Both the position numbers and the translations under genes were made by a program. Under the pieces are notes generated by a model that searched no databases, was not told the origin of the DNA, and saw nothing but the letters and a program-made list of their open reading frames with translations. This document shows positions 25,122 to 34,445 of a stretch of 41,329 nucleotides of DNA, piece after piece. This stretch comes from CAYVUB01 sp964454675 (GTDB taxonomy: Bacteria > Bacteroidota > Bacteroidia > Flavobacteriales > Flavobacteriaceae): the NCBI GenBank assembly GCA_964454675.1, contig CAYVUB010000022.1, forward strand, positions 1 to 41,329, in the 5' to 3' direction. Positions within the stretch are counted from its first letter, which is position 1, and each line of letters starts with the position of its first letter.

Positions 25122-25895
25122 TTAAACTCTGACGATAAAATGCTCTTTAACCTGCTCTTTTCTGAAAAATACCAAGCCCCAGTAAAATGTATCGACGGTT
25201 ACGGTAACTTTTGGATGCTGTTTTATAATGTTCCATGCCTGCGCCATGTCTTTTGACCAGTAAATATCATCAAAAATAAACAAACTTTCATTATGTGCCG
25301 TGTGCAGCAAAGTTTCAAAATAGCTTAAGGTTGCCTCTTTATTGTGATGCCCGTCAAAAAACACCATATCCCATTGTGGTTCGTTTAACGTTTTTAAAAC
25401 CGATTTAAAAGTACCGTTTTCAAGAGTCGCATTGGTAATTTTAAACTGTTGTAATTGTTTTTTTGTAAATGCCGAAATATTAGGGCAGCCTTCTATACTT
25501 GTAATGTTTGCCTGCGGATTGCCGAGTGCCATAGCGTGTGTGGCAATGCCCAGAGATGTGCCCAATTCTAAGATAGTTTTGGGTTTGAAATACTGTACAA
25601 GTCTGAATAGTAATTTGGCTCTGCGCAATGGTGTTCCCGATGTTTTGCAGATACTTTTAACGCTTCGTGTAGTGGCGGCTTTTAATCGTGAGCCTGCGCC
25701 AAAATCTGTAACAGCAAGCTGTTGGTTGTTTTGCAATAATGCATTTAGGTAGTGTTTTAATTCTGAATAACTACCGTAGTTTGTTTTGTCATTAAAGCAT
25801 TTGGTTACCAAGTTATACACAAAAGGCGAATGTACTCCATGCCGGTTGGTCGATGTTATCATAAATCTGATATAATGTAGAATTTGGTAGTACAT
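25122..25895 (-). CDS. Class I SAM-dependent methyltransferase
   Basis: 257 residues. The SAM-binding core is seen in TILELGTSLGIATHAMAL (motif I), ITSIEGCPN with an acidic residue after strand 2, and MVFFDGHHNKEATLSYFE near strand 4. The N-terminus (YIRFMITSTNRHGVHSPFVYNLVTKCF) is typical of a Bacteroidota subgroup of Methyltransf_24-like O-methyltransferases. Substrate unknown. Its start is followed upstream by repeat copy A of the 51-base element. Confidence 0.85.
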   Translation of the reverse strand: MYYQILHYIRFMITSTNRHGVHSPFVYNLVTKCFNDKTNYGSYSELKHYLNALLQNNQQLAVTDFGAGSRLKAATTRSVKSICKTSGTPLRRAKLLFRLVQYFKPKTILELGTSLGIATHAMALGNPQANITSIEGCPNISAFTKKQLQQFKITNATLENGTFKSVLKTLNEPQWDMVFFDGHHNKEATLSYFETLLHTAHNESLFIFDDIYWSKDMAQAWNIIKQHPKVTVTVDTFYWGLVFFRKEQVKEHFIVRV

Positions 25896-25916
25896 TTTGT
25901 GAGTTTTCAGTTTTCA

Positions 25917-25967
25917 GTCACAGTTTTCAGTCGTGGTCGCTGAGCGTGTCGAAGTGCAGTTTTCAGT
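25917..25967 (+). repeat. 51-base intergenic repeat, copy A
   Basis: Matches 27939-27989 at 50 of 51 positions in the same orientation. It contains ggtcgctgagcgtgtcgaag and ends in gcagttttcagt. Lies between the methyltransferase gene and the 3' end of the ABC-F gene. Confidence 0.9.
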
Positions 25968-26029
25968 TCTTTTTAGTAGTATTTATTACGAAAGGCTAAG
26001 TCTTTATTCTTTGCTCTTTGTTCTTAATA

Positions 26030-27886
26030 TTATTCCTCAAATTTTTCCGAAAGCTCAAACCACCGGGCTTCTTTTTGTTCAATATCGGTCATCAGGTTTT
26101 GCAAGTCTAAAGATAGTTTTTCAATGGCTTCCTGTGATAATGAAGCATCGTTAAATTTTGTTTCCAAGGCTTTTTTATCGAGTTCCAGTGCACGTATTTT
26201 GCTTTCTAATGATTTTAATTCTTTTTGTTCGTTATACGAAAGTTTGCTGGCATCGTTCTGCTTTTGTGCTGCATTTGTTTCGGGTTTTACGGTTTCTTCC
26301 GGTGGTGCAGAGGCTTCGTATTCCCGGTAATCGGTGTAATTTCCGGGGAAATCTTCAACCACGCCGTCTCCTTTAAATACAAACAGATGGTCTGTGATTT
26401 TATCCATAAAATAGCGGTCGTGCGATACTACCAGCAGACATCCCGGGAAATCCAGAAGAAATTCTTCAAGTACGTTTAAGGTAACGATATCCAAATCGTT
26501 GGTAGGCTCGTCAAGAATCAAAAAATTAGGATTTTGAATCAGTATCGTGCACAAATACAAGCGTTTTTGTTCGCCGCCACTCAGTTTTTCGACAAAATCA
26601 TATTGTTTTTTACGGTCAAATAAAAACCGCTCCAGTAATTGCTGTGCGCTTATCTGCCTGCCTTTGGCGAGTGGGATATAGTCGCCAAATTCCCTGATAA
26701 CATCAATAACTTTTTGCTCAGGTTTGATGTGTAAGCCGGCTTGTGTATAATAGCCCAATTTTACAGTATCGCCGACAACTATTTTTCCTGTATCGGGTGT
26801 GATATGTTTGGTAAGCATGTTAAGGAATGTTGATTTTCCGGTGCCGTTTTTACCAATAATGCCAATGCGTTCTCCTTTTTTGAACACATAATCAAAATTT
26901 TTAAGAATGATTAAATTGTTAAATGCTTTTGATACGTTATGGAACTCTACAATCTTGCTGCCCAGGCGTTCCATATTGATGTCCAGTTGCACTTGGTGGT
27001 CATTGCGGCGTTGTTGTGCCCTGGTTTTTATAGTGTGAAAATCGTCAATACGCGATTTTGATTTTGTAGTACGGGCTTTGGGTTGCCGGCGCATCCATTC
27101 CAGTTCCTTTTTAAAGAGTTGTTTGGCTTTGCCGGTTTCGACAGCTTCGTTGGTAATGCGGGCTTCTTTTTGTTCTAAATAATAAGAATAATTTCCTTTG
27201 TAGGTATATAATTTTCCTTGATCCAGCTCTATGATTTCATTGCATACACGTTCCAGAAAATAACGGTCGTGTGTGACCATAAACAGGGTCATTTGGGCTT
27301 TTGCAAAATACTGTTCCAGCCATTCAATCATTTCGAGGTCGAGGTGGTTGGTAGGCTCATCGAGAATTAGTAAATCGGGATTATTGATAAGGGCTTTTGC
27401 CAGTGCCAGCCGTTTTTTTTGTCCGCCCGAAAGATTTTTGATTTTTTGCTGTAAATCCTGAAGTTTCAACTGAAAGAGGATTTGCTTGAACTGTACTTCA
27501 AATTCCCAGGCATTCAAAGTATCCATGGCTTCAAAAGCACGTTGGTAAGCCGTTTCATTTTCGGGATGCTGCAAGGCTTTTTCGTATTGCTCGATAACCT
27601 TTAGTATAGGCAAATCGGAATTGAAAATCGTCTGTTCAATTGTCAGCGATTCGTCAAATTGCGGGGCTTGCGGTAAAAAGGATAAACGCAGCCCGTTTCT
27701 GAAAATCACCTGTCCGGAATCGGGACTATCGGCACCCGATAATATATTGAGAATCGAGGTTTTGCCGCTGCCGTTTTTTGCCACAAACGCAATTTTATCG
27801 TTCTTATGAATACTGAATGACAGGTTGTTAAACAGCGTTACTTCGCCATACGATTTGGATATTTGTTCAACGGTTAGATAGTTCAT
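26030..27886 (-). CDS. ABC-F family ATPase (Uup-like)
   Basis: 618 residues from the ATG at 27886, preferred over the frame start at 27913 because family members begin MNYLTVEQISKSYGE. Two ABC domains in one chain without membrane segments: Walker A AKNGSGKTSIL and GKNGTGKSTFL, signatures LSGGQKKRLALAKAL and LSGGEQKRLYLCTIL, Walker B LLILDEPTNHLDL and FLILDEPTNDLDI. The C-terminus (from about residue 540) is a charged coiled coil like Uup. ABC-F proteins bind ribosomes and relieve stalling or antibiotic action. Flanked by two copies of a 51-base repeat. Confidence 0.95.
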   Translation of the reverse strand: MNYLTVEQISKSYGEVTLFNNLSFSIHKNDKIAFVAKNGSGKTSILNILSGADSPDSGQVIFRNGLRLSFLPQAPQFDESLTIEQTIFNSDLPILKVIEQYEKALQHPENETAYQRAFEAMDTLNAWEFEVQFKQILFQLKLQDLQQKIKNLSGGQKKRLALAKALINNPDLLILDEPTNHLDLEMIEWLEQYFAKAQMTLFMVTHDRYFLERVCNEIIELDQGKLYTYKGNYSYYLEQKEARITNEAVETGKAKQLFKKELEWMRRQPKARTTKSKSRIDDFHTIKTRAQQRRNDHQVQLDINMERLGSKIVEFHNVSKAFNNLIILKNFDYVFKKGERIGIIGKNGTGKSTFLNMLTKHITPDTGKIVVGDTVKLGYYTQAGLHIKPEQKVIDVIREFGDYIPLAKGRQISAQQLLERFLFDRKKQYDFVEKLSGGEQKRLYLCTILIQNPNFLILDEPTNDLDIVTLNVLEEFLLDFPGCLLVVSHDRYFMDKITDHLFVFKGDGVVEDFPGNYTDYREYEASAPPEETVKPETNAAQKQNDASKLSYNEQKELKSLESKIRALELDKKALETKFNDASLSQEAIEKLSLDLQNLMTDIEQKEARWFELSEKFEE

Positions 27887-27938
27887 GGTGCAAATAACGT
27901 AAATCAATGGCAATTTTATGTAATAGTTTTCAGTTTAC

Positions 27939-27989
27939 GTCACAGTTTTCAGTTGTGGTCGCTGAGCGTGTCGAAGTGCAGTTTTCAGT
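27939..27989 (+). repeat. 51-base intergenic repeat, copy B
   Basis: Near-identical to 25917-25967 (one C/T difference). It precedes the ABC-F start on one side and the polysaccharide operon promoter on the other. The two copies bracket the ABC-F gene as direct repeats 2,022 bases apart. Confidence 0.9.
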
Positions 27990-28061
27990 CCATTAACAAT
28001 TACACCATTAACCAATACTTCCCAATACTCACTACTAAAAACTAAAAACGCAAATAATAAT

Positions 28062-28091
28062 TTTGATATTCATAGTGATACCCTATATTTG
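28062..28091 (+). promoter_or_regulatory. Bacteroidota promoter of the polysaccharide export operon
   Basis: TTTG at 28062-28065, an 18-base spacer and TATATTTG at 28084-28091, a full match to the TAnnTTTG -7 box with near-ideal spacing. The start codon follows 22 bases later. The best promoter in the window, and it should drive at least the wza-like and wzc-like genes. Confidence 0.75.
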
Positions 28092-28113
28092 TCAAATAAC
28101 AAGCAAGTTTTAT

Positions 28114-28911
28114 ATGAAACATACTGCATTACTATTAATTCTGATTATCAGTAGTTTTTTTACTTCCTGTATTCCGCATAAAGACCTCGTTTATATGCAA
28201 AACAAAGACACTTCTGCAGCCGATACTTTGCAGCTTATGGTGGAACAACAAAAACCTTACAGAGTGCAAATCAATGATATTTTGAGTGTGCGTGTTAAAG
28301 TCTTAGATCAAGACAAGGTAAGTATCTTTAATCCTACAGGAGATGAAAATCTTACTGCCGGTTCCAGTGAGCGAGCTTATTTTGATGGATTTACAATAGA
28401 TGTACATGGCAATATACGTATTCCGGAAATGGGCACCATCAATGTATTGGGCTATACTACCGAAGAAATAGAAAAGAAGATTGAAGAAAAGCTTCTGGCA
28501 GAACAATTTAAAGAAACCGCCAATATTTTTGTAACTGTAAAGTTATCGGGGCTGCGTTATACAGCAGTAGGCGAATTAGGAAGTCCGGGAACCAAAGTCT
28601 TGTTTCAGGAACGGGTTAATATTTATGAAGCCATTGCCAATGTTGGTGAAATTCCCGTTACCGGCAACAGAAAAGATGTGTTGATTATACGGCAATATCC
28701 ACAAGGACAGCAAATACATCATTTGGATTTGACCGATGTCAACGTGATGAAATCCCCGTATTATTACATACAGCCTAATGATATGATTTATGTAAAACCC
28801 TTAAAGCAAAAAACCTGGGGTACAGGTACTACCGGACGTGAAACACTTACTACTATTGTATCGATGATAGGGATTTTTTCAACAACTTTATTACTAATTA
28901 ACCGTCTGTAA
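28114..28911 (+). CDS. Polysaccharide export outer-membrane lipoprotein (Wza-like)
   Basis: 265 residues from the ATG at 28114, chosen because it gives a lipoprotein signal (MKHTALLLILIISSFFTSC, Cys as the lipid anchor) and sits right behind a promoter; the frame start at 28063 overlaps that promoter. The body has the polysaccharide export domain (YRVQINDILSVRV, then NIRIPEMGTINVLGYTTEEIEKKI) and a SLBB domain (LSGLRYTAVGELGSPGTKVLFQERVNIYEAIANVG), with a C-terminal hydrophobic segment (LTTIVSMIGIFSTTLLLI). It forms the outer-membrane channel for capsule or exopolysaccharide with the tyrosine kinase encoded next. Confidence 0.93.
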   Translation: MKHTALLLILIISSFFTSCIPHKDLVYMQNKDTSAADTLQLMVEQQKPYRVQINDILSVRVKVLDQDKVSIFNPTGDENLTAGSSERAYFDGFTIDVHGNIRIPEMGTINVLGYTTEEIEKKIEEKLLAEQFKETANIFVTVKLSGLRYTAVGELGSPGTKVLFQERVNIYEAIANVGEIPVTGNRKDVLIIRQYPQGQQIHHLDLTDVNVMKSPYYYIQPNDMIYVKPLKQKTWGTGTTGRETLTTIVSMIGIFSTTLLLINRL

Positions 28912-28923
28912 TCTGTTTTAAAA

Positions 28924-31404
28924 ATGAACGATGAGCACGATATAGAGTACATTGAACCCAGAGGTTCAACCTTCGATTTTAAAGGGTACCTGTTCAAGGC
29001 ACTTAACCTTTGGAAACTGGTATTTGCCAGTGTAGGGATTGCCTTGATTATAGCCTATTTGATTAATGTAAGAAAACAGAATGTTTATAAGCTCGATTCA
29101 TTAGTATCTGTTGAAAGCGAACAGAATCCGTTTTTTACAGCCAATACAAGTATTTCTTTTAACTGGGGCGGCGTTTCGGGTAAGGTTGGTAAGGTGATGA
29201 CCACCATAAAAACCCGTAATCACAATGAAAAGGTAGTCGATTCATTACAGTATTACATGATCTATCTGGTTCAGGGGAAGTATCGTTTGGAAGACATTTA
29301 TAAAAATGCGCCTTTTGTGGTAACTCTGGATAAAACCAAAGGCCAATTATTGGGGCAGCCTGTTGGTATTCGTTTTATTGATGCGGGTACGTTTGAAGTG
29401 TTTGCTGATTTTGGTGAGGCAACTACCAAGCAGGTACAGCGTTATGCCGATAAAGACCGCTATCCGGTACAAGTGCCTCAGGGAAAATTTAAACAAGCAT
29501 ACAAATTAGGGCAAACCGTAAATTTGCCGTTTTTTAATGCGACCATCACCCGGCGTGAAGGCCATGTGCTTCGTCCCGGATCTGAATTTTTTGTGCAGTT
29601 TTCAAACTTTGACGGTGTTGTAAATTCGTATCAAAAAGCTGTTAGCATCAGTCCGTTTTCACAATCGCAATCGGTATTGCAGTTGTCATTGGCAGGTACC
29701 AATAAAGCCAAAATTGTGGATTATCTCAATGCCACTACGGCTATTTTAAGTAAGACCGAATTAGAGCGTAAAAACCTATATGCAACCAATACCATTAGGT
29801 TTATTGACAGTAGCCTTGCAGCGGTTAATGATAACCTGAAAGAAGTGACCGATGAGATGAATGAATTCCGGAAAAAGAATAAGGTTTTTAATGTTAATGA
29901 AGAAATGACCCAAGTATCTGCCAAGCTTAGAGATTTGGATTTTAAACGTGAAGAAGAACAAACCAAGCTCAATTATCTTGCCTCGCTCGAAAATTATTTG
30001 CGTACCAAAACAGACTATACCAAGATTGCTGCGCCCACATCGGTAGGGATTACAGAAAATAACATTACAGGAAGTGTTGCCAGGATAACCGCTTTGGCAA
30101 TAGAACGTCAAAATCTGGAATACACGGTCAAAGAAGGTAATATCCTGTTTAAGGATATCGACCGCCAGTTAGATTCAGAAAAAAATGTACTTCTGGAAAC
30201 TATTGAAGCAACAAAAACCACTATCCGCCAGCAATTAAATACGATTGCCAGAGGTATAGCCACGCTGGAAGCACAGTTAAGCGGCTTGCCCGAAGACCAG
30301 CAGCAATATTTAAAAATTGAGCGTAAGATGAATATCAGCCAGCAGGCTTACGATATTTATCTGGCAAAACGCGGTGAAGCCGCCATTGTAAAAGCTGCCA
30401 ACGTTTCAGACATTACCGCTATTGATGAAGCAAAAGACATAGGTAACGGTCCTATTGGCCCCAATAAGTCCTTAAATTATATGATGGCACTGATGATGGG
30501 CTTCTTTATCCCCATGTTTCTCATTTTTGTCATCTTTTTATTGGATAACACCATTCACGGTTCTGATGAGGTTGAACGCCTGTCAAACATTCCTATTCTG
30601 GGACTTATAGGTAAGTATAACTATAAAAACAATCTGGTAGTATTTGAAAAACCAAAATCGGCAGTATCAGAGTCGTTCCGTTCTATACGTTCCAGTTTGC
30701 AGTTTATCTACAAAAAACAAGGTAAAGATGAACAAGGAAAAACGCTTATGGTAACATCGTCTGTAAGTGGTGAAGGAAAAACCTTTTGTTCTATCAATAT
30801 TGCCACGGTGTATGCCTTATCAGGAAAAAAGACGGTATTATTAGGACTCGATTTGCGTAAACCTAAAATTTTCGGTGATTTTGAAATTACCAATGATAAA
30901 GGAATCGTCAATTATCTTATAGGAGAAAGTTCCTTTGACGAAGTAAAGCACATTTCTCATATTGATAATCTTACCGTAGTGCCGTCGGGACCTGTGCCGC
31001 CAAACCCATCAGAATTGCTTATGAGTGATTATATGAAAGAATTGATGGTTCAATTGCGGAAAGATTATGATATGATAGTACTCGATACACCGCCGTTAGG
31101 ACTGGTAACCGATGCTTTAGAGCTTACACAATATGCCGATGCCACCATATTTATGATACGTCTGGATTATACCAAAAAAGGTATGCTGTCGCTTATCAAT
31201 GCCAAGCATAAAATGGGTGAAGTTAAAAATATCAGCTTTGTATTAAACTTCTACAAGCATAAAACCAATCATAATTACGGCTATGGTTATGGTTATGGTT
31301 ATGGCTATGGTTACGGCTACGGAGTTTACGGTAATGCGTATCATGAAAGCCGAAGTAAAAAACCGGTGTGGAAACGTGTGGTTAAGTTTTTAAAGAGTAT
31401 TTAA
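28924..31404 (+). CDS. Wzc-like polysaccharide co-polymerase / BY-kinase
   Basis: 826 residues. N-terminal Wzz domain begins with membrane helix LWKLVFASVGIALIIAYLI, followed by a long periplasmic coiled coil and a second helix (YMMALMMGFFIPMFLIFVIFLL, about residues 520-541). The cytosolic BY-kinase follows: Walker A SSVSGEGKTFCSIN, Walker A' LLGLDLRKPKIF, Walker B MIVLDTPPLG. The C-terminal tail has eight Tyr-Gly repeats plus more Tyr, the autophosphorylation cluster. It controls chain length and export together with the Wza-like partner, 12 bases upstream. Confidence 0.95.
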   Translation: MNDEHDIEYIEPRGSTFDFKGYLFKALNLWKLVFASVGIALIIAYLINVRKQNVYKLDSLVSVESEQNPFFTANTSISFNWGGVSGKVGKVMTTIKTRNHNEKVVDSLQYYMIYLVQGKYRLEDIYKNAPFVVTLDKTKGQLLGQPVGIRFIDAGTFEVFADFGEATTKQVQRYADKDRYPVQVPQGKFKQAYKLGQTVNLPFFNATITRREGHVLRPGSEFFVQFSNFDGVVNSYQKAVSISPFSQSQSVLQLSLAGTNKAKIVDYLNATTAILSKTELERKNLYATNTIRFIDSSLAAVNDNLKEVTDEMNEFRKKNKVFNVNEEMTQVSAKLRDLDFKREEEQTKLNYLASLENYLRTKTDYTKIAAPTSVGITENNITGSVARITALAIERQNLEYTVKEGNILFKDIDRQLDSEKNVLLETIEATKTTIRQQLNTIARGIATLEAQLSGLPEDQQQYLKIERKMNISQQAYDIYLAKRGEAAIVKAANVSDITAIDEAKDIGNGPIGPNKSLNYMMALMMGFFIPMFLIFVIFLLDNTIHGSDEVERLSNIPILGLIGKYNYKNNLVVFEKPKSAVSESFRSIRSSLQFIYKKQGKDEQGKTLMVTSSVSGEGKTFCSINIATVYALSGKKTVLLGLDLRKPKIFGDFEITNDKGIVNYLIGESSFDEVKHISHIDNLTVVPSGPVPPNPSELLMSDYMKELMVQLRKDYDMIVLDTPPLGLVTDALELTQYADATIFMIRLDYTKKGMLSLINAKHKMGEVKNISFVLNFYKHKTNHNYGYGYGYGYGYGYGYGVYGNAYHESRSKKPVWKRVVKFLKSI
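31276..31323 (+). repeat. Eight-unit TAYGGN hexanucleotide repeat encoding (Tyr-Gly)8
   Basis: Eight consecutive six-base units encode YG eight times in the kinase tail. Third-position variation (TAC/TAT, GGC/GGT/GGA) shows that it is not freshly slipped, yet unit-number change would stay in frame and alter the number of phosphorylatable tyrosines. Confidence 0.9.
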
Positions 31405-31414
31405 AATTTAAAAG

Positions 31415-32002
31415 GTGATTACCAAAAACCAAGCTTTTCTAAAACGTCTTTTTGATATTGTACTGAGCTTGTTTTTGCTGCCGTTTTTGATACTGCCTAT
31501 CGTCATTTTGATTGTAATTGCCACTGTCGATACCCGGCAATGGGGGTTATTTTCTCAAAACCGGGTAGGGCAGCACGCCGCTATTTTTAAAATATATAAG
31601 ATACGTACTCTTAAAAAAGGATTGCATCATTTAGGGCATTTGGAGCAAAGTGCAACGGTTTTCGGGAAGTTTTTACGGCATAGTAAACTTGATGAGCTGC
31701 CGCAACTGTTCAATGTCATTGCCGGCAGCATGAGCTTTGTAGGACCTCGTCCTGATGTTGAAGGATTTGCCGATGCGCTTCAAGGTGATGACCGTATTAT
31801 TTTACAGGTAAAACCAGGTATTACAGGCCCGGCAACATTAAAGTATAAAAACGAAGAAGCCATTCTGGCACTGCAACCTGACCCCAAAACCTACAATAGG
31901 ACGATTATTTGGGCAGATAAGGTAGAAATCAATAAAAAGTATGTGCAGAACTGGCGTTTTTCTTTAGATTTGAACTATATTTTACAATCATTAGTTAACT
32001 GA
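31415..32002 (+). CDS. PglC-like initiating sugar-1-phosphate transferase
   Basis: 195 residues from a GTG start. One re-entrant membrane helix (RLFDIVLSLFLLPFLILPIVILIVI) precedes the catalytic domain with KIYKIRT, the Asp-Glu dyad in HSKLDELPQLFNV, and MSFVGPRPDVEGFAD. This is the minimal monotopic phosphoglycosyl transferase fold, without the N-terminal four-helix region of WcaJ/WbaP. It attaches the first sugar phosphate to undecaprenyl phosphate at the inner membrane. Ten bases behind the kinase gene, same operon. Confidence 0.92.
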   Translation: MITKNQAFLKRLFDIVLSLFLLPFLILPIVILIVIATVDTRQWGLFSQNRVGQHAAIFKIYKIRTLKKGLHHLGHLEQSATVFGKFLRHSKLDELPQLFNVIAGSMSFVGPRPDVEGFADALQGDDRIILQVKPGITGPATLKYKNEEAILALQPDPKTYNRTIIWADKVEINKKYVQNWRFSLDLNYILQSLVN

Positions 32003-32004
32003 TA

Positions 32005-33297
32005 ATGAATAAACATTATAACATTACCGTTGTGGGATTAGGCTACGTAGGCTTGCCGCTGGCGGTCGAATTTGCAAAAAAATATCCCGTAACCGGGTTT
32101 GATATCCATCAAAAACGTATAGACGAACTAAATGCAGGTATTGACAGAACCCTTGAGGTCGATACTAAAGAATTACAGGCTGTTGTTACTACAGATAAAC
32201 AAGCATCTGTCGGACTTTTTGTAACAACAAATCCGCAGGACTTACAAGCATCCAATATCTATATCATCACAGTGCCAACACCTACCGATGCGCTAAACAA
32301 ACCGGTGTTTACGCCTTTGGTAAAAGCCAGTGAAACCGTAGGAAAAGTTTTGAAAAAGGGCGATATCGTTATTTATGAATCTACGGTATATCCGGGCGTT
32401 ACAGAAGACATTTGCGTGCCTATTCTTGAAGCACAGTCGGGATTGGTGTTTAATACCGGTTTTTACGCAGGGTATTCGCCCGAGCGTATCAATCCGGGTG
32501 ATAAAACCCATACCGTAACAAAAATACTTAAAGTGACTTCCGGCTCAACGCCCGAAGTGGCTGACATTGTTGATAATTTGTACAAATCCATTATCACTGC
32601 GGGTACCCATAAAGCACCTTCTATAAAAGTTGCCGAAGCAGCAAAAGTGATTGAAAACTCTCAGCGCGATATCAATATTGCGTTTGTGAATGAGCTTTCA
32701 AAGATTTTCAGGCTCTTGGATATTGATACCAAAGCCGTGCTGGAAGCCGCAGGTACCAAGTGGAATTTTATCAAATTTTCACCGGGATTGGTAGGTGGCC
32801 ACTGTATAGGTGTTGACCCGTATTATCTGGCACAAAAAGCCATTGAAAGCGGTTATAACCCCGAAATTATCCTTGCAGGCCGTAAAATGAACGACAGTAT
32901 GGGAAGTTATGTAGCGCAGGAAACGGTCAAAATGATGATTAAAAAAGGCGCTACCATAAAAGGTTCCAATGTGTTGGTATTGGGCATTACCTTTAAAGAG
33001 AATTGCCCCGATATACGCAACTCACGGGTTATTGATATTATTGAAGAGTTTCAAACATACGATATTAATGTTGATGTTTACGACCCATGGGCTTCTGCCG
33101 AAGAAGTACAGCATGAATACGGAATACATCTGATATGTCAGGCCAATGATTTGCAACAAGCGTATGACGGTATTGTTCTGGCTGTATCGCACGAAGAATT
33201 TTTGCGGTTGGACATTCAGGGACTGAAAGCTACAGACGGTGTTATATTTGATGTGAAGTCGTTATTGCCAGAGGCTGATGTGGATGCGCGTTTGTGA
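32005..33297 (+). CDS. UDP-N-acetylhexosamine 6-dehydrogenase (WbpO/TviB-like)
   Basis: 430 residues. Rossmann start VVGLGYVGLPLAVEFAKKYPVTGFD, FVTTNPQDLQASNIYIITVPTPTD, YESTVYPGVTEDICVP, and the catalytic Cys in GLVGGHCIGVDPYYLAQ. It oxidises C6 of a UDP-sugar twice with NAD+ to make the uronic acid. Sequence is closest to the WbpO/TviB group acting on UDP-GlcNAc or UDP-GalNAc, rather than Ugd acting on UDP-glucose. With the epimerase encoded next it should make UDP-GalNAcA. Two bases after the preceding gene's stop. Confidence 0.92.
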   Translation: MNKHYNITVVGLGYVGLPLAVEFAKKYPVTGFDIHQKRIDELNAGIDRTLEVDTKELQAVVTTDKQASVGLFVTTNPQDLQASNIYIITVPTPTDALNKPVFTPLVKASETVGKVLKKGDIVIYESTVYPGVTEDICVPILEAQSGLVFNTGFYAGYSPERINPGDKTHTVTKILKVTSGSTPEVADIVDNLYKSIITAGTHKAPSIKVAEAAKVIENSQRDINIAFVNELSKIFRLLDIDTKAVLEAAGTKWNFIKFSPGLVGGHCIGVDPYYLAQKAIESGYNPEIILAGRKMNDSMGSYVAQETVKMMIKKGATIKGSNVLVLGITFKENCPDIRNSRVIDIIEEFQTYDINVDVYDPWASAEEVQHEYGIHLICQANDLQQAYDGIVLAVSHEEFLRLDIQGLKATDGVIFDVKSLLPEADVDARL

Positions 33298-33470
33298 TTC
33301 GTTTTCAGTCGAAGTCGCAGTTTCTTTCAGTATTCAGCTTGATAGCAAATGGAACAGCAATAAAGAAAAGAGATTATAGAATCAAGCCCAAGCATGTGTG
33401 CCATATAAGAATAACATCCGTCTATTATCTATATTTTCTATGCTATATATTAACTCATAACTCATAACCG
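33298..33470. repeat. Intergenic stretch with degenerate ttttcagtc and aactcataac repeats
   Basis: 173 bases without a gene, starting with ttttcagtcgaagtcgcag (a decayed relative of the 51-base repeat) and ending with two aactcata copies in front of the next GTG start. I see no terminator or clean promoter. Confidence 0.55.
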
Positions 33471-34445
33471 GTGAACCAACGCACAAACAACATAGCAAAC
33501 CACAGTTTCCTTATCACAGGAGGTGCTGGGTTTATTGGAAGTAATCTCGTTGCCTATTTATTGAACAACAACGCTAAAAAAGTACGGGTATTGGATAATT
33601 TTTCTAACGGCTATCGTGAGAATCTTACGGAGTTTCTATCGCACCCTGCTTTTCAATTGTTAGAAGGTGATATTCGTGATTTGGATACCTGCCGTATTGC
33701 CATGAAAGATATGGATTATGTATCGCATCAGGCAGCTTTGGGAAGCGTGCCGCGTTCTATCAACGATCCTGCCACGACCAATGCGGTTAATATTACAGGG
33801 TTTCTGAATATGATGATTGCCCTAAAAGAACATCCCAATGTTAAGCGGATGGTTTATGCGGCATCAAGCTCTACCTATGGTGATAGCAAGACCTTGCCCA
33901 AAGTTGAGGATAACATAGGGAAACCTTTGTCGCCGTATGCCGTGACTAAATATGTCAACGAATTGTATGCCGATGTGTTTGGGAAAACATACGGTACAGA
34001 CGTGGTTGGCTTACGTTATTTTAATGTGTTTGGTCCCAAGCAAAGTCCTAATGGTGCGTATGCTGCCGTGATTCCTTTATTTATGCAGGCGTTGAAAGAT
34101 GGTACCTCGCCAAAAATAAATGGTGATGGTGAGCAAACTCGTGATTTTACCTTTGTAGATAATGCGGTGCAAGCCAATGTAAAAGGCTTTTTTGCTCCAG
34201 AAACTGCCAAAAACCAAGTGTTTAATGTGGCTTGTGGTGAAAACATTAGTGTCAACGAATTATGGAACACCTTGAAGCAAGCTGCAAAGTCTGATGTCAA
34301 TGCTATATATGGCCCAGACCGTCAAGGCGATGTTCGTGATTCGTTGGCTGACATAAGCAAAGCAGAACGTTTGTTGGGCTACCAGCCTGAGTTTACGGTA
34401 CGAGAAGGCTTAAAAGTGACTTGGGATTGGTTTGTGGAGCAGTAG
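33471..34445 (+). CDS. UDP-GlcNAc 4-epimerase (WbpP/TviC-like)
   Basis: 324 residues from a GTG start. Extended SDR: ITGGAGFIGSNLVAYLL, AALGSVPRSINDPATTNAVN, catalytic Ser in YAASSSTYGDSKTLPK and YAVTK. The SVPRSI...DP pattern and FNVFGPKQSPNGAYAAVIPLF match the WbpP/TviC group interconverting UDP-GlcNAc/UDP-GalNAc and their uronic acids. Paired with the dehydrogenase encoded before it, it points to UDP-GalNAcA in the exported glycan. It is separated from the dehydrogenase gene by 173 bases and is the last gene of the locus before the inserted region. Confidence 0.92.
   Translation: MNQRTNNIANHSFLITGGAGFIGSNLVAYLLNNNAKKVRVLDNFSNGYRENLTEFLSHPAFQLLEGDIRDLDTCRIAMKDMDYVSHQAALGSVPRSINDPATTNAVNITGFLNMMIALKEHPNVKRMVYAASSSTYGDSKTLPKVEDNIGKPLSPYAVTKYVNELYADVFGKTYGTDVVGLRYFNVFGPKQSPNGAYAAVIPLFMQALKDGTSPKINGDGEQTRDFTFVDNAVQANVKGFFAPETAKNQVFNVACGENISVNELWNTLKQAAKSDVNAIYGPDRQGDVRDSLADISKAERLLGYQPEFTVREGLKVTWDWFVEQ

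Noticed and set aside
27887..27913. Extra N-terminal residues on the ABC-F protein
   Set aside because: Family members begin at the equivalent of MNYLTVEQ; the extra nine residues have no counterpart.
25917..27989. Insertion sequence or composite transposon around the ABC-F gene
   Set aside because: No transposase, no terminal inverted repeats and no target-site duplications; only two direct repeats of a family that also occurs elsewhere.
28063..28113. Extended start of the Wza-like protein
   Set aside because: It overlaps a full-match promoter and would bury the lipoprotein signal 17 residues inside the protein.
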